Below, piece after piece: positions 31,701 to 46,700 of a stretch of 64,000 bases of DNA. The notes beneath the pieces were generated by a model. The model saw only the letters and a program-made list of their open reading frames with translations. It did no database searches and had not been told where the DNA came from. How positions within the stretch are numbered: position 1 is the stretch's first letter; every line of letters starts with the position of its first letter. The stretch comes from Atherix ibis (taxonomy: Eukaryota; Arthropoda; Insecta; Diptera; Athericidae): positions 27,129,212-27,193,211 of the forward strand of contig OY282609.1 of NCBI GenBank assembly GCA_958298945.1, written 5' to 3'. Position numbers and translations under genes: made by a program.

Positions 31701-34700
31701 ATATCTACTCAAATAAGATCTTCAAAATTATTTAAATAAGATAGAATTGAAAATAAAATTGTTGTAGTCTGCTAGACAGAACTTACGTAATGTTTAGATC
31801 ACCTGCAACTAATAAAAAATCGCATATTTCATTTATATTAAAATATTGTCAAAACCGAAACTATTTTAGGAAAACAAAAAATTTAAAAAATATCGACAGT
31901 CTTGAATGGACAACGTTTTAATTTTATATAATAAATTCAAAAAAAAAATATTTCTACTCTTTATACATTATATAATTTATTTATGAGTATTTATGTATTA
32001 TTAAATTTTTTAAATTGATTTGAAAGCTTTTTCTGAATTAATTTCTGTCCACTTATTTGAGCAGTTTCAAAAATGATTCTTCAATGTTGGAGCAATTAAT
32101 ATTTTGAAGGATGATAATAAATCCTTGTCACTTTAATAAATATTTCAGTAAGGATCTCATAGAAAATAAACTACTTATTATATCATAAATACACAAAAAA
32201 TTTAAGGTATTTTTCTTTAATATAATGACAAAAATCTATGCGAATTAAAGATTTTTTTTTGCAAAGTACCATAAAAAAATTTCAAATTTTCTTATCAATT
32301 AAGAGGTCCGGATTTTTTGAGAAAGTTTTACAAATTTCAAAAAAGAATTAAAAAAAAACCTTTAATGCAATTTTTTAAAAAATTTCCCATTTATCCGGTT
32401 CACTCTTTAATCAAGTTCGGCAATCAGACTTACCCTGGAAACTCAAAAGGATCCTGTCTTCCACATATTTCCTAATAGTTAAATTATTCCTTATAATTCG
32501 GCATTTTCAAATAAATGAAGGTGCCGAATTCTGAAATATCAGTCCGATATTTTCTGGTGTTCCGCAAGATAGCATACTTGGTCCCATACTGTATAACTTT
32601 TATACTTGGTATATTCATAGAAGTTGTAATGCATTCTTCTGTAAATATACAAATTAAATAAGCTGCCTTGCTTCTATCTAGCAAAAGTTTCCAAACCTAA
32701 AACCAAAACTCCCAGAACTGCCTGATCAAGTAGATAATAAAAATGAACATTTTCATGGATCTTAATAACTGTAAAATAGCACAAGATACTAAATTTCGAT
32801 ATCTACCCTATACTATAACAAACCCTTCACATGGAATCTATACCCAAACAGACGATATCGTATTTTTGTATAATGCTCCATTTATAAACCAATATAGACT
32901 TACTTACTCTAGCACTCTATTAAGCCTTCCAATTCCCTTAAAGTTCAATGCTGTCAGTCAAAAATGTTGCATGAAGTTATCAATGCTCCATTTTTGGTTC
33001 GTAATAGTCTTATTAATTGTGATCTTAAAGTTCCATTTGTCAAATTTGCTTCATGCATCAGAGTATGGGGTCAAATTTGCTGAACTGGCGTTAAACTTTT
33101 ACAACACCAGTAAACACACCAGTAAGCATTTTACTACTACTTCACTGGTTCTGTAAAAGTTGATGCTGTAAATTTAACGCTACACTCTGACGCATGCAGC
33201 AAATTTGACAAATTAGGACAAAATAATTTTTCAAAACGTCCACTACTTAAGCTTAACATTACACCTTGCGTCTAATAGATGATATAAACGTCAAATTTAC
33301 CCTTTTTCCCTCATCTGACAGTGTAATATAAGCGCGTGCACTCACGTTCGTTGCGCGTGAATGGAATTGTGCAGGTTTTGCCGCAAACAAATCTTTTGTT
33401 TTTGACGATCACTCTAATCATAGCGCAATCACTTGAATGAATATCTTCAAAAATATTTAGTTGTGATACACGAAAAATTTAGACGAGCAAAAAGATCATT
33501 TTTAATATCGCATAATGGTTTGTACATTTTTTATTGATGAATTTTCTAGTTTGAAAAATATACTTTGTATTATGAATGACATTTTCACATTCACTTATTT
33601 ATTTTGATTATTTCAATTCGACTATTTATTTTAGTATAAATTTTATATATTTTCTTTTTTTTTTAAATATTCAATTCAATATTAATTTTAACATTAATAT
33701 TTCACATTTAAAATTTATACTATCTACTGTAAAACCAATTTATTAGTTTTACAGTAAATAGTATAATTTTAATAAATAAAATAAAATAAATATGAATGAA
33801 TAAATATGTAGCCACATAATAAATATGGGAACTGTCAAATGCCAAAATAAATGGCAAGTTCGCATCCATCAATAGAAACGACGTCATATGTAATATATCT
33901 ATGAGCAAGCACGATCAAATCATGTATGGGTTCAATAAATTTTCCAATCTATATTCATGTCACGAGGAAAATTTACGCGCCCACGCGCAGAAATCGCGCA
34001 CTTACACGATCATTATATTATGCCGGCGAAGTTTGCGTAGAGTTAAACGATTTGACAGCGAACCATCGGCAAGAGAAAATTGCATATTAGACGCATGGTA
34101 TAATATGAGCTGTAATCTTACTGTGTCTGGATAGAAAAAGTTTTACTCTCGTTTTCTCAATCATACTAATCCCCTTGTTCAAGAACTATTTTGCTCTTGT
34201 AAAAATTTACAAATGATAGTTTTGTACTCATTTAAGTAATTATCAATTATCTGACAAATATAATTATTTCAATTACCTAACAAATAGAAGTAGGTCTTAT
34301 ATTAAATGAAAATGATAAAAGAAAACTTAATAGTAGAAAATTCTAGTACAGGTGTTAATACACAAATGGAAATTATTGTTTAATTACAAGACTTCTTATT
34401 AAGTAATTAAGAACGGCAGTAATAAAAGTTTTTCTTTTTTATTTAAAAAAAGCTCTTCTATATTATTGTCAGTTTGGAAATTTGATTCTGCTATGCAATA
34501 TATAATATGCTTTCGAGAATATTTTAAATAAATAAAAATGGATATTTTGTTTATTAGAAATTATTTTCAATAAATGAAATCCAATTTACTCATTTATACA
34601 TTATTTACTCATGTTAACGGCATAATTTCAAAAGTAAATAAATCCAAAGAAAATTGTGCACGAAAGTTTCTCTAAACAATTTACACAAATTCGATGTTTA

Positions 34701-37700
34701 CTTTAGACTAAGCTTCAGTTTGATCATATTTTTTTAAAAAAATTATAAAAAAATCTATATTTTTTTTTTGCATATCTATAAAATTGTATAATAATTATTT
34801 TTTTAAAAAATTCTTGGGTCACTTGTGAAAGACACTTAATTGTTAATAGTATTTGCACCTTTAAGAAGGTCCGTCGTACTGTAGGATTTTGTCTTTCATT
34901 TTTTTTTTGATAATAAGACTAGATATGCAATAAAATTATTATTATTTTATTCATATAAAAATGAAATCTATTCTTTATTTATTGTAGATTTAGATAGTAT
35001 TAAAAAATCATTTAGTGTATATTTAACTCATGACTGCTTAAATTGAAAAAATATCTTTTGAGCGCACATTATGTACAGAAAAAAAAATATTACTAATATT
35101 AAAAGATATCATCTCTAGTAAATAAAATTTAAACTTTTATCTAATCACTATGCTAGATAATATTTTATGATACTCGTATTATTAAGAATTTTTCATAAAT
35201 ATTGACATTTGAATAATAAAGCCAGAGCACTTTAGATAAACTCATAAAGATTTTATATTGTTTCTTGGGAATTTCTATTTTATTTTCAGTTGAATATATT
35301 ATAAACTTTATTTTATTTTGAAAATAAATTTATTGTTGTATTTGTAATTAAAATCAAAGAATTTTCATCGCATTTAAATAAAAAGAAATTGTATCTCTTA
35401 GCGTCATCTAACTAGGCAAAACTAGATCAACCATCTAGTCTAAAATAATAAAATTATATCCTTTTTGATAGATGAAAAAATAGTTTTATTGATTTTTGTA
35501 GTTTGTAAAAACTTATTCACTTTAAAAAAAAAAAAAAAAAAACGTTTTCAACAGAGAAACGTTATTTTTATAGTCAAATTTTATGAAATATTCCCTAATC
35601 GGGAAAACATCAAGTTTGTTTGAATTTAAAAAATTATAAAATTATTCTATACTACAATATAAATAATGTTATAGGACCTAAATTTAAAAAGACAATAGAA
35701 GTTCAGGGCTCCAAAAAAAAAAATCAACAAAATTGGAAGAATTTAATAAAATATAAACGAATTCATTTTAAAATTTATAAAAGTAAAAAATCCAACAAAA
35801 AAAAATCAGAATATTTTCAGATAAATGACAAAAAAATTACTGAAATTTTAGAAAAGACTCTCATGTTGTTAAAAAATTAACCTACAAAAATTTTCTGTAG
35901 CTTTTAGATGGGGATGAACATACGTGGGTAGTATGAAAATGACCCATGTTAGGGAAGATATATTTTTTCTCTTTTATTATTGGTCAAAATTATCTTTTTT
36001 AGAGCTCGAAAATAATCGTTTTTGAGCTCAAACCTAGATTGTAAGACAGATGAAACAACCCTTCTTCAAATAAACACTTGTGCCGAGGGAAACCCACTGT
36101 TTGAAGGATATTTTGCACGCGTTTTTCCATGAAGGATATTTTGCACGCGTTCAATTGAGAGTTTTTACATCCTTGATCTTGACTCAACGATCAGCTAACA
36201 TGTTGACGAGGTTCTCTCTAGTTACCTTAATTGTATGATCTAAGCGTTCTTCATCAAAGACTGATATTTTGCCGCCCTCGGATGCATTTAACTAATGCAA
36301 ACTTCTTTTCAACTTCCTCATATATTTTCTGATTCAGAAAAAACCGAATCGCTAAATAATTATTGATCATTTTTCATGATCAACAAAAAAATTTATCTAA
36401 AATTTTTGCAAATGTCATTTTTAAGAAGCTATTAAAAAAAATGGTCTAAAAAATTATAGCCGCCATTACTGGTCAAAGACGAGTAGTTATCATTCTGTCC
36501 GCATTTTTTTTGAGAAAATCTTTTATCTTAGTTGAAAACTAAACCAAACGAATTTAGTGGATAAAATGTTTTATTTTTTTTATAAATAAACTTCATTCTT
36601 AAATTAACTTTCAAATCTCCAACCAAAAAAAAAAAAGAAAATTGTTTTTAATTCGTAAATTCAAAAAAAATATCCAAAAAATATTATCTAATATATTTAT
36701 GAATGCCTTTTAATTTTTTTTATTATTATTGACGCGTGCGATATATTCTCTTGTAAATAATCGTACATATAGGAAATTTTGAATTTTTCCCAAGCTTAGC
36801 TCTCTAATCTATTTGGTGTAAGTAAGTCTTATCAATGTCCGATAAGACCGTACCGACATCGTAAAACATTGTTGAATATTTTATTAACAAGAAATAAAAA
36901 ATGCCTTTTTTCGGCATATAGAAACCAAAAAAAAAAACCTAAATTACGATTGATAGAAAATTCTGAGCACATAACATTATTAAAGTAATTTTCATTTTAA
37001 TAGAAATTTCCCCAACTTAGGAATGGATAGTAACTAAGGAAATATGCACAAAATGCGATAAGAGCATGGGAATTTTTTATGAAAATTTTATACCATACAT
37101 ACACAGCGCAAAGGATCTTTTATTCTAAACTATTTTTTGTATTATACTCTGCCGGATAGGGTGTCATCTTGGCGCCAATACAATTGCTTTTATTGCAAAA
37201 TATTTTCATATTACCAAAGAGTATTTATTTAAAGTTAATTTTATTAAGAAACACTTCTTGTTTACTAATTCCAACTCGGCTGGGGTATTTATCATTTCTG
37301 GATTGTTAATTTTTATTACTTAATAATTCATTATCAGTTCTATTAGTAATCGTAATTTATGTTGTTGTTGTTTTTTTTTCAACCTAAAACCAATTCGGCA
37401 AAGGAAAAGAGGTTAACGAGATAATTTTATAAATATTGAATATAATTCTCCCTTGGGGGTATCGACCATTCAAGTCTGTTACTAAATAATCTATAATAAG
37501 TATATACTATGTACACGGCTAAACTTTAGCTGACTTTACTCCCTTAGTGCCTCCATCTTCCTCATTTCTGCACATCATTCATCTTATCTTAATTTCATAA
37601 TATGGTAGGCTGATAAGCTCTCTCATTCAAAGTTTTATTTATTTCCTAATATTTATAAACAAATATTTAACGAATAAACAATCTCTGCTATAAAGGCGGA

Positions 37701-40700
37701 CAAATAAACTCTAGAATTGATATTATGTGGATTTAATCCGGTTAAGGTCTTTGAGTTCAATCAAATAAATCATTCAGTCCTCACTCGACTCGCACCTATC
37801 AGAAATTATAAAACGTAATATAAATTATGGCAGCTTCTTATCAAAATTATTATAATTTTAAAAATATATTTGAACACAATTAAAGTTTTGATTTCTAACA
37901 AAAACCAAACAAAAAAGTTAAATTATGAATAAAAACCGAATCATTAAGTATGTGTATATTTAGATATTGTAGAAAAGTGCCTGAATACTCTTAGTTTAGA
38001 TAAATCAATTTGGTATGAAAAATACTATCATAATTTTTGCAAAAACTTATATTAAAAAGCATTTTTGATCAAAAAGTAAATTTTTAAAAACAACTCAGTT
38101 TAATTATTAAAAAAAACTATTCGAACCATTATCAATTCTAAAAAGTCTACTTGATAAAAAATAAATTCTAAGAAATTTCAAAATTTTCGACGATCTTAAA
38201 TAATAATTTAAATTCCTTAAAAAAAATTGAATTTAAAACTTGATCAAACTGGTGGGATGCTAGATTTTCTTTGACACCAAATTATACCTCAAATTAAAAA
38301 ATAACTTTTTTAATTTGAGGTATAATTTTCTTTAACAAAAAACATATTTGGTATGTGCCCTTGCCTTCAACTTAAGACAAGGTCAGACTGGTGGGATGCT
38401 TTTTTGGAAAATACCTCAATTTTTCTCTATCTGTTTTGACTTGGATGCGATGGGTTCTTGTAGAAAACGGCATTTATTTTTAAAAAAAGTTTTAAGGATA
38501 TTTTAAAAAAAGCTTAACAATTTTCTTTTCTATTAAATGCAACATTAAGTTGAGAAAATTCAATAGCTTTTGTGAAAAAAAAACTTTATTCTTAGTAGAA
38601 ATTTTATTAATTTTTTTTATAGCTTTTTCTTTGCTCTGCCCTTCCAAAGATCTATCGGGAAAATTGCCGCAAAAAGCTCATCCTCTTATAACAGATCACT
38701 TGAGTATTTAAAGAAATATTAATAAAATACTAGAAAAATCAAAGAAAATTCCCTCTAATTTAAAGATAAACGAGTATCCAAAAAATACGTGAAACTAAAT
38801 CCCATATTGCCACAAAAGATACCCATACTCCCGGCTCAGTAATGAAAAGCTATTAATTCTCTACCCCCTACCCCCTCTATTTCTATTCAATTATTACTAT
38901 TCATATTAAATATGGCATAATTTCCATATTGTATGAAAAAATATAAACTTTAAATTGTAACAGTATTTAAAACAGAACATCTGGCATGAACCATATTTAT
39001 CCGATTGAATAATAATCATTATTGTGGAAATGTTTTTGTAATGTTCAAATTCAAACATCTTAACTGAACATGTGGAAATGGAATTTTATAATACATAAGA
39101 GAAGAGTAAGGTTACGTAAAAAAAATATTCATTGGTAATTTCGATATCCATCGAGTTTCGAACATTCAAAAATAATTTACGAATTAAAGATGCATGGCAC
39201 TTGCATTATGGAATACTGGAACCTTATCCATTTTCAAAATGTATCTTAAAAAAACTGAATAGCATCATTTGTTTGCCTTGAAATTAATTGATTTTATTTA
39301 TACAATATCATATTTAATTTTTTTTTTTAAAACCGAACAAAAAATGAACTGATATCAACATTTCCTTCCGCCCATTTGTGAGATAAGTTAGCAACTGTGA
39401 GAATCAAATGGACTCTCATCATTCAACTTGATAATAATCAAATATCATTTTTACGACTTCATTTCAAAGACCCCAAAAACCAAAATTAACTATTTAATAT
39501 GAAATAATTTACTTCCAATACAAATAACATCGCAAAGACTATGAAGATATTTTTATTATTTGTTTTAATTTAATTTAGAATTAAAATAGTTATATTTTCA
39601 CCTAATAACTATTAAATAGATTTCAGTTAGTCCATTTTTAATAAACTTTCTTGATTTTAAAAGCAAATAAAATTATTTTCAAAAAGTTAGAAAAAATAAA
39701 ATATTTCAAAATTTTTCCGTGAAAACCAAAAGATTTTTTTCTTTTTGGTAGTAATATTTTTCTTTTAAATTATCATCAGTAAAAATTAAATGCAAAGTTT
39801 TTACTTTGAAATATTTCTTATTTTTTCTTAAGAAAATATGTTCTTTAGAACTTTTTTCGTTTATTTGAACAAAAAAACAAAACATAAAATACTATGCGAT
39901 GTTTTGTTTGGAATTATTTTATTCCAATTTTTCTTCAGTAAATGAGCTTTTTTTAAATATTTCCTTTTTTATTGGAAATTTCCTTCTTTATCTATAAAAT
40001 ATTCAATGCGATGTTTTTTGTTGTTGAAATTTTACTCTTTCTTAATCAGGAAATAAGTTTTAAGAATTTTTCTTCTTAAAAAAATATTAAATATCATTCG
40101 ATGTTTTTTTTGAATTTTCTTTTTTTTCATTTTTTTTCTCTTTTTCTTTCTTTTTTTTTTGTTTTTGATCGCAAATAAATACTATCGCTATTGTATGGAT
40201 ACAATTACACACAATCATTAACGTTTCATATTTCGATATTTAAACAGAAAATTAACATTTAATGGATAATTTTTTGTCAATATAAAACGAATATAAGTGC
40301 TATTATATACTGAATAATGTCATTGAGCAAAGTTTCATTTTATATTTTGTTTTTGTGTGCTTAAAATTATATAAGAATATGAATAACTGGCTTGTTATGT
40401 ACATATACGTTTCTATTCTTTAGGAATTTTTTCTGTCAATAAAAATGTCAGCTTATAAATTCAATAAAAAAGGTCTTCTGTTTGGAGAATATTTAAAATT
40501 ATTTTGAATTGAAATTAATAGTAAGTTAACTTTTCTATAGTTAATAATATTTTCAAGTGTTTCATTTTGTTGGAAAATGTATTTTTTTTTAAATTCCTAA
40601 GGAACATGAAAAAGTCTAAAGCTATAAAACTAACTGTTAAAATATGGGTCTTAAAATCAATTTAGATAATAATATTTAAGATTTAGTATTTATGAAACTC

Positions 40701-43700
40701 ATTCTTTTACCTGCAAACGCCAAATTAAAAAAAGTTTTTTATTTTTAAAATGATTATATTTTTTTAATTATCCAGAAAGGTACTAAATTAATTTCCACTT
40801 AATTAAAAAAAAAGTCCCCTACAATTTGCGCACCCTAGTTACCATCCCATAGTAATTTCGCTAATTACTTCTGCCAATTCTACTGAATGTGCAAGCTTTT
40901 AGTGAAGATTAAATACTATTTTTTACAAATATTTACAAAAAAAATATATACAATTCTCCTTAGAATGAGTGAATTTCTAATTTTCTATTCAATATTCATT
41001 AATTGCTCCTATGCAGAAATGTGTACATAGAAGTAAACCTACCTAGAGCTTCTGTACACATACCAAATCCCCCCGCCCCACCCCATTACATAAATAATTT
41101 AGATCATTTGCATTAATAAAGAGTAAATATTGAATCATTCGTACAAAAATAAAAATAAATAAATAATTATGTGTGAAAATGTTTCCTTTATTAATATTAA
41201 AAGAATTAGTTTACTAAAATGAATAGCAACATTCGAGAAAAATGATCCTTTTGGGAATTACTTTAATATCACATCTGAGATTAGCGTGCAGTCCTAATGA
41301 CACTCATTACAAAAAATGTACTACAATAGAATAAATGAAATTCATTTTTTTCATTACCTATTTATTTAGAATTGGACTTATTATCCATTAACAAATAAAA
41401 AAAACTAAAATATTATTTTTTTATTAGTAAAAATGATAAGTAAAATTTTACAATTAAAAATATAAAAAATGAACTAATTTTATTAAATTACTGCCTATAA
41501 TATTATAAGAATAAAATACAAGTTAAAAATGTATATGCTAAAAAGAATTGTAAGAGCTGAAGGGTTTCAAGGGGCTTCGAACAGCCACTCTTCGTTTCAT
41601 CTTAAATTGATACTGGAGTACGTATTTTATGTTATATGAGATTCTCTTAAGTTAAAATAAATCTGAGAAAAAAAAATTACTCACAAAAAAAAACATCTTT
41701 TAGGAATCAATAACTTTATTCTCAAGTCCACTTTTTAATATTTTACAATATCATAATTTGCTCCAAAAAAATGTAATGATATTCTCACACTACTAACCAC
41801 AGATCATTTACAATCACTTCCACATGACCAAATAGCCTCATAGTCATGGCGCTATAAAGTGGCCTTTGGTACACATGCCTAAGGGATCTTACATACAAAA
41901 AAAAGTGCTGCTAATTATTTGAAGTTAAGATCAGAAAATTTTTATATAGCCTAAACCTAATCCTACTGGTCAGGAACATCTCAAACTGGCTGTACAAGAA
42001 ACCATGTTAGTTCAACGTTTCCTTACAACAAACACGGCTTATTTTGAGGTCAATTTACATGTGAAATTATTTTTTTTTTTAAATTGTATGCAATAATATT
42101 TTTTGTATGCCTAAACAACAACTCTTAAAGCTCAAAAGCTAATAAACATCTTGACAGATAAAATCCATGATAAACTTTCAATAGTCACAACCATAAAATT
42201 ATTATCAACTAATAAAACAATTCTGCGCATGAACTTTTTTTTTTCTAATAGACTCTTAAAAATCTCCCTCCAATCATATTAATAAGTATATCTGATTGTT
42301 TCTCTACAGAAACCTTATCTAAACCGAAATGTAGAACCTACATCATAATACTTGCCCAAAGATACTATTGTAAAAAAAACTCAAATTAATACTAAAGAAA
42401 ATGTTTTAAAAGAAATTTATATAAATTATTTAATATCGAAAATACAAGTAGATTTTTTGTCTCAAATATTCCTTTTTAAAATAAAATAATTACAAGAACT
42501 TGCCCATCTCAAAAACATTTCGAGACCAAATATTTCAAATTTTTTTTTTTAAACCACGACCTTTTTTTTTGAAACTGCCAAACTTGAAACTTTAATTTTA
42601 ATTTCTTATTTTTAAGCAAGTTTTATTATGGCAAAAAAGAAAGCTCCAACGTTTTTTCTTATAATTTATCAGCTTCTTTTGGAGAATACAAATTGCAACT
42701 GTGGACACTCCTTTTCATTCCCATCATGACGTGGGCGAGTGGGAAACGCCCTCCCTTCCCTTCCCCATAATTTTTGTGTAGATTTCTTTGTTTACCTCTT
42801 TACTTTTGTATTCATAGATACTCAAAATAAAATATTCATTTCTACTCAAAGCATATCTAGTTTAGTTAAAATAATTTATAAAAGGCATTAAAAAAAAGAC
42901 TATCAGATTCTATTGTATGTGCTTGTGTTTGTCTACTACTAGTTTTTCATTAAAACCAGTTTGATATATCAACCGAAATCATCGAAAAAAGTCAATGAGC
43001 TTAAAGTTAACAGCAAAATCAAATCCTCGAACTTTGGACCATTCCCCCCCTCCCCTTCCACTTCTTTTGGGCGATATAATTTATTGTCATTCAAAAAGAC
43101 TTTACCACGAAAATCAGAGTTCAACGTCATAGTAGTCCCCCACCATTAAACCGGCTACGAAAATGTTGCTAACTCTAATTTGTGTTAATACATCTTAAAA
43201 ACATTGACTTTTTAGGTCTTATCGTATTTTTGATTATTCATTTTTTCGATTATTATTATTATGACGGTCGATATTTTTATTCATATTTTTTCAAATTATA
43301 TAATTTATCAAATATATTTTTATATAATTTAAATTATTTTTCTTAATTAATTTTTTGTCTAATTATTTTTTTTTAACTTGATAATAGTTGAGATAAATAC
43401 AAAACTTTGATAATAAATAAAAAATTAAATACAATTCAAAAAAAAAACCAACTTGTTTAAAGTAAGGCAGACAAAGTATGTCAAATATCTTTAATATTTA
43501 AAAAAAAATTAAAAAAAACTTTTTCAATCTGTTGATCAAGTCTCTGTGACACTTGAAACAAGTCATGTGTTCTTCCAAGTTGATTTTGAATTATTCAATA
43601 GGTGAATTGTAATGATTTTTGAAAACGATAAAATTCTATGTCAAGTTGATTGAATTTTTGTCATTTTTTTATATAACATAAAATAACATAAAGTTGAGAG

Positions 43701-46700
43701 TTTTGTTGACTAGAGATAAAAATATTTATTATATAATATTGATAAGATTTAAAAACTGAAAACCATGTATTTAAAGTATGCCAAGTACTTCAATTCAAAG
43801 TAGAGTTTATAAAGATTTTTATAGTATCGTAGAAAATGGAAAAGATTAAAAAGCTTTTAGTACTCTTCAAGTATTAATAGATAATTAATTGCCATAAGTA
43901 CTTAAGAAGATATTTGCTGTTCTTAACGAAACTCATTTGATCAGCTAACCTCTTTTTTGTGTAGTTGGTCTTACAATAACTCTCTTAATCTTTGCTTTTG
44001 TTACACGGGTATCCTGGCAAGGATTGGTCTTACTATAACTCTCTTAATTGTTACTAGGGTATCCTGGCAAGAGAGGTTTCAAGTCCTTACTTTTTTAGAG
44101 GCCAATTTGGAGGTTCATGATTTTGAAAACCAACTGATAGGTCCATTATATCAATTGAAGTAGTAATGTTTCGAATTATTTAATTTATTATTCAATAGCT
44201 TCGAAAAATAAATGTACATTAGCCACATGTCATCCGGGATTGTGTCTTCCATGTTTTCAAGCTTATTTGAACCTCATATCGGAAGAAAGTGCACTTTTGT
44301 GCTGATCTTTCGAGAATTTGCCTTACTCCAAAAGTGACAATTTTCGCTGTTGCTTTTGGAGTAAGGCAAATTGATCCATAAATGAACCCACAATTTTGCG
44401 ATAAATTTTTGACATGAAGACACGTAGAGGAAAACACCCATCGATGTCTCCTCAAGAACGGGCCATTGCGTTTCAAAGGTCGATTGGTGTATAATAGAAG
44501 GGTGGGAGTCAACAGTTTTGTACATAAAAGGGAGCATTCAACATTTTTCGATGGATTCGGGATTGTAAAGTTTGGATTCGATGAGAAAATAGAATGCTTG
44601 GTCGAACCCCAAAGTTTGAGACCGTATGTCTAAGTAATGAGATTAGAGCAAGTTGCCTTTCGGAATTGTCTAGTAGAGCAAGCTGCCCGATGTACTGTGC
44701 CATTCGTGGATAAAGTATAAGGATCAACGGTCGAAAATATCTTTACACACATTGACCAAACAAGTTTACCCTACGACAATTGCGAAATTCTTGGTAAGGA
44801 AACTTCTTAGGATGAGGATTGGTCTAATAGCACCAACTCATTATTTCCTCTTCGGTAGTCAATCGATGTTTTTCAACTTACGATATCTCGTATGATTAAC
44901 GAATGCTATTTAACCCAGAATTTATTTTTAAATAGGACACCTTCCACCATAATGCTCCAGAGCCTTCCAAAAAATTTTTAATCAACTTAAAACAACCCGC
45001 TAAATTTAATACCCTCTAATTAATCCCACCAACTTACATTTAGTCTGTTTCATTAAGAAAACCAACAAAACTTAGCACTTATTTGAGAGAACCTCTACAT
45101 ATGTACACATATATAATAATAATAATAATAAATTAATACTTATTACAATTTCTTAATAAAAATCTTAAGTTTTATTGAGTTCTCCTTGAAACTTTCATTT
45201 TTTGAATAATTAATCAAAATACTCAAAATTTCCCCTCAGAAAAAAGCCAAATTTTCCAATAATAGAAAAAAAATCTCATAAATTTTTAATTTTATTTGAT
45301 ATTTCAAACTGGGAAACAGCCGTTTTCTAATAGATGGCGCCAGCAGTAAATGCTGATCGAAAATATCAGATCAGAAATATCAAATCGTAAGCTAAACCAT
45401 TTGTCAATAACTCCTCATCATTACATTTGTGACTTTTTATCGGCGTTATATATTTTTTTGTGGTTTTGTTCGACATGGGATCCATACGAGCTCTGTTCAA
45501 AAAGTATCGCGAATTTTTTTTTTTTAAATTATTTGTTTATTCATGAATATCTATTTTTTCTCCTTTAAAGTAATCCCCACTTGTGCCAACGTTTTTTCTA
45601 ATCCTCGAAGCACTTAAAAAAATCATTTTTTGTGATTTTTTTCAGCTCCTCCTTCGATGCCGTCTTTATTTTTGAAATCGCAGCGTAGCGTCGTCCTTTC
45701 ATGGGGTTGTTCAGTTTTGGGAACAAGAAAAAGTCACAGGGGGCCAGATCTGGGGACTACAGTGACTGCGGCATTATTAGTTTTTTGTGATCTTGTCCAG
45801 CACCTCATTCGATGCCGTTTTTATCTCTGCAATCGTAGCGTAGCGTCGTCCTTTCATGTGGCACATAATTTTTGGTAACAAGAAAAAGTCACAGGGGGCC
45901 AGATCTGGGGAATATGGTGGCTGCGGCATTATTAATTTGTTGTTTTTGGCCAATTTTTGTTTTTCCACAAATCCGGGCGTTTTTGACGGATTGCTTCGCG
46001 CAACTTGCAGGTTTACTTCGCATTCGGAATGCGTCCGCACAATTAATTTTGTTTTTCACACAAAATTTGATACAGATTCTTTGATCCATTTTTTGGAATG
46101 GGCAGAAATGGAAGACGAGCCAAAACACGTCTCCATTGTCCAGCGCTAGCCACATGTTTTTACTATCTTTCTGTTCAAAAAGTATGCTTGCTCTGCAAGC
46201 AAAGCAGCTGTCAAAAATTAACTGAACATTCAAAATGGCTGAACTTGTCGGCATAAGTAAGAGATATGAGTACCAACATAACGCCACAAAAAATCGAAAA
46301 TCCAATATACGTAACCCGCGGAAATTCAAAATTCGCGATACTTTTTGAACAGAACGATAGTAAAAGCATGTGCCTAGCGCTGGACAATACTTCAAAGCAT
46401 GTAATTGTGAGCATTGTTCTACAATAAAGCCTCAAATTTTGAATGACTGTTTTTCATTTGTATTCGCAATATTATAAATAGTAAAGAAAATTTTCAAATT
46501 CTAACAATAAAAATTAGTCTTTTTAAATAAAAATTATAAAAATTGGAAAAATATTGCATCTTTTATGGAAATTATGTTGATATTTTCGAGCAAAATATTC
46601 CTAACACTGAGAAGGTAAAAAAAGTTTAACAAAATCTAATTTTTACAATAAAAAAAACCAAAGGAAATTAATTAAAATTGTTTAAATAATGTGCTTATTA

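Noticed and set aside
32743..33156. 137-codon open frame on the + strand as a possible gene
   Set aside because: Its middle matches the jockey-type ORF2 C-terminal region out of its original context; it is a chance frame through a decayed element and its inverted copy.
35523..35540. A run as the poly(A) tail of another retrotransposon
   Set aside because: No element-like sequence precedes it and no target duplication was seen; A runs are common in this DNA.
42961..43149. 62-codon frame considered as an alternative first exon of nrv
   Set aside because: It lacks the conserved cytoplasmic GRTG-SW sequence and has no donor site in the right phase.
45889..46395. 168-codon open frame on the - strand as a possible host gene
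   Set aside because: It is the internally deleted mariner: N-terminal transposase sequence joined to out-of-frame C-terminal sequence.
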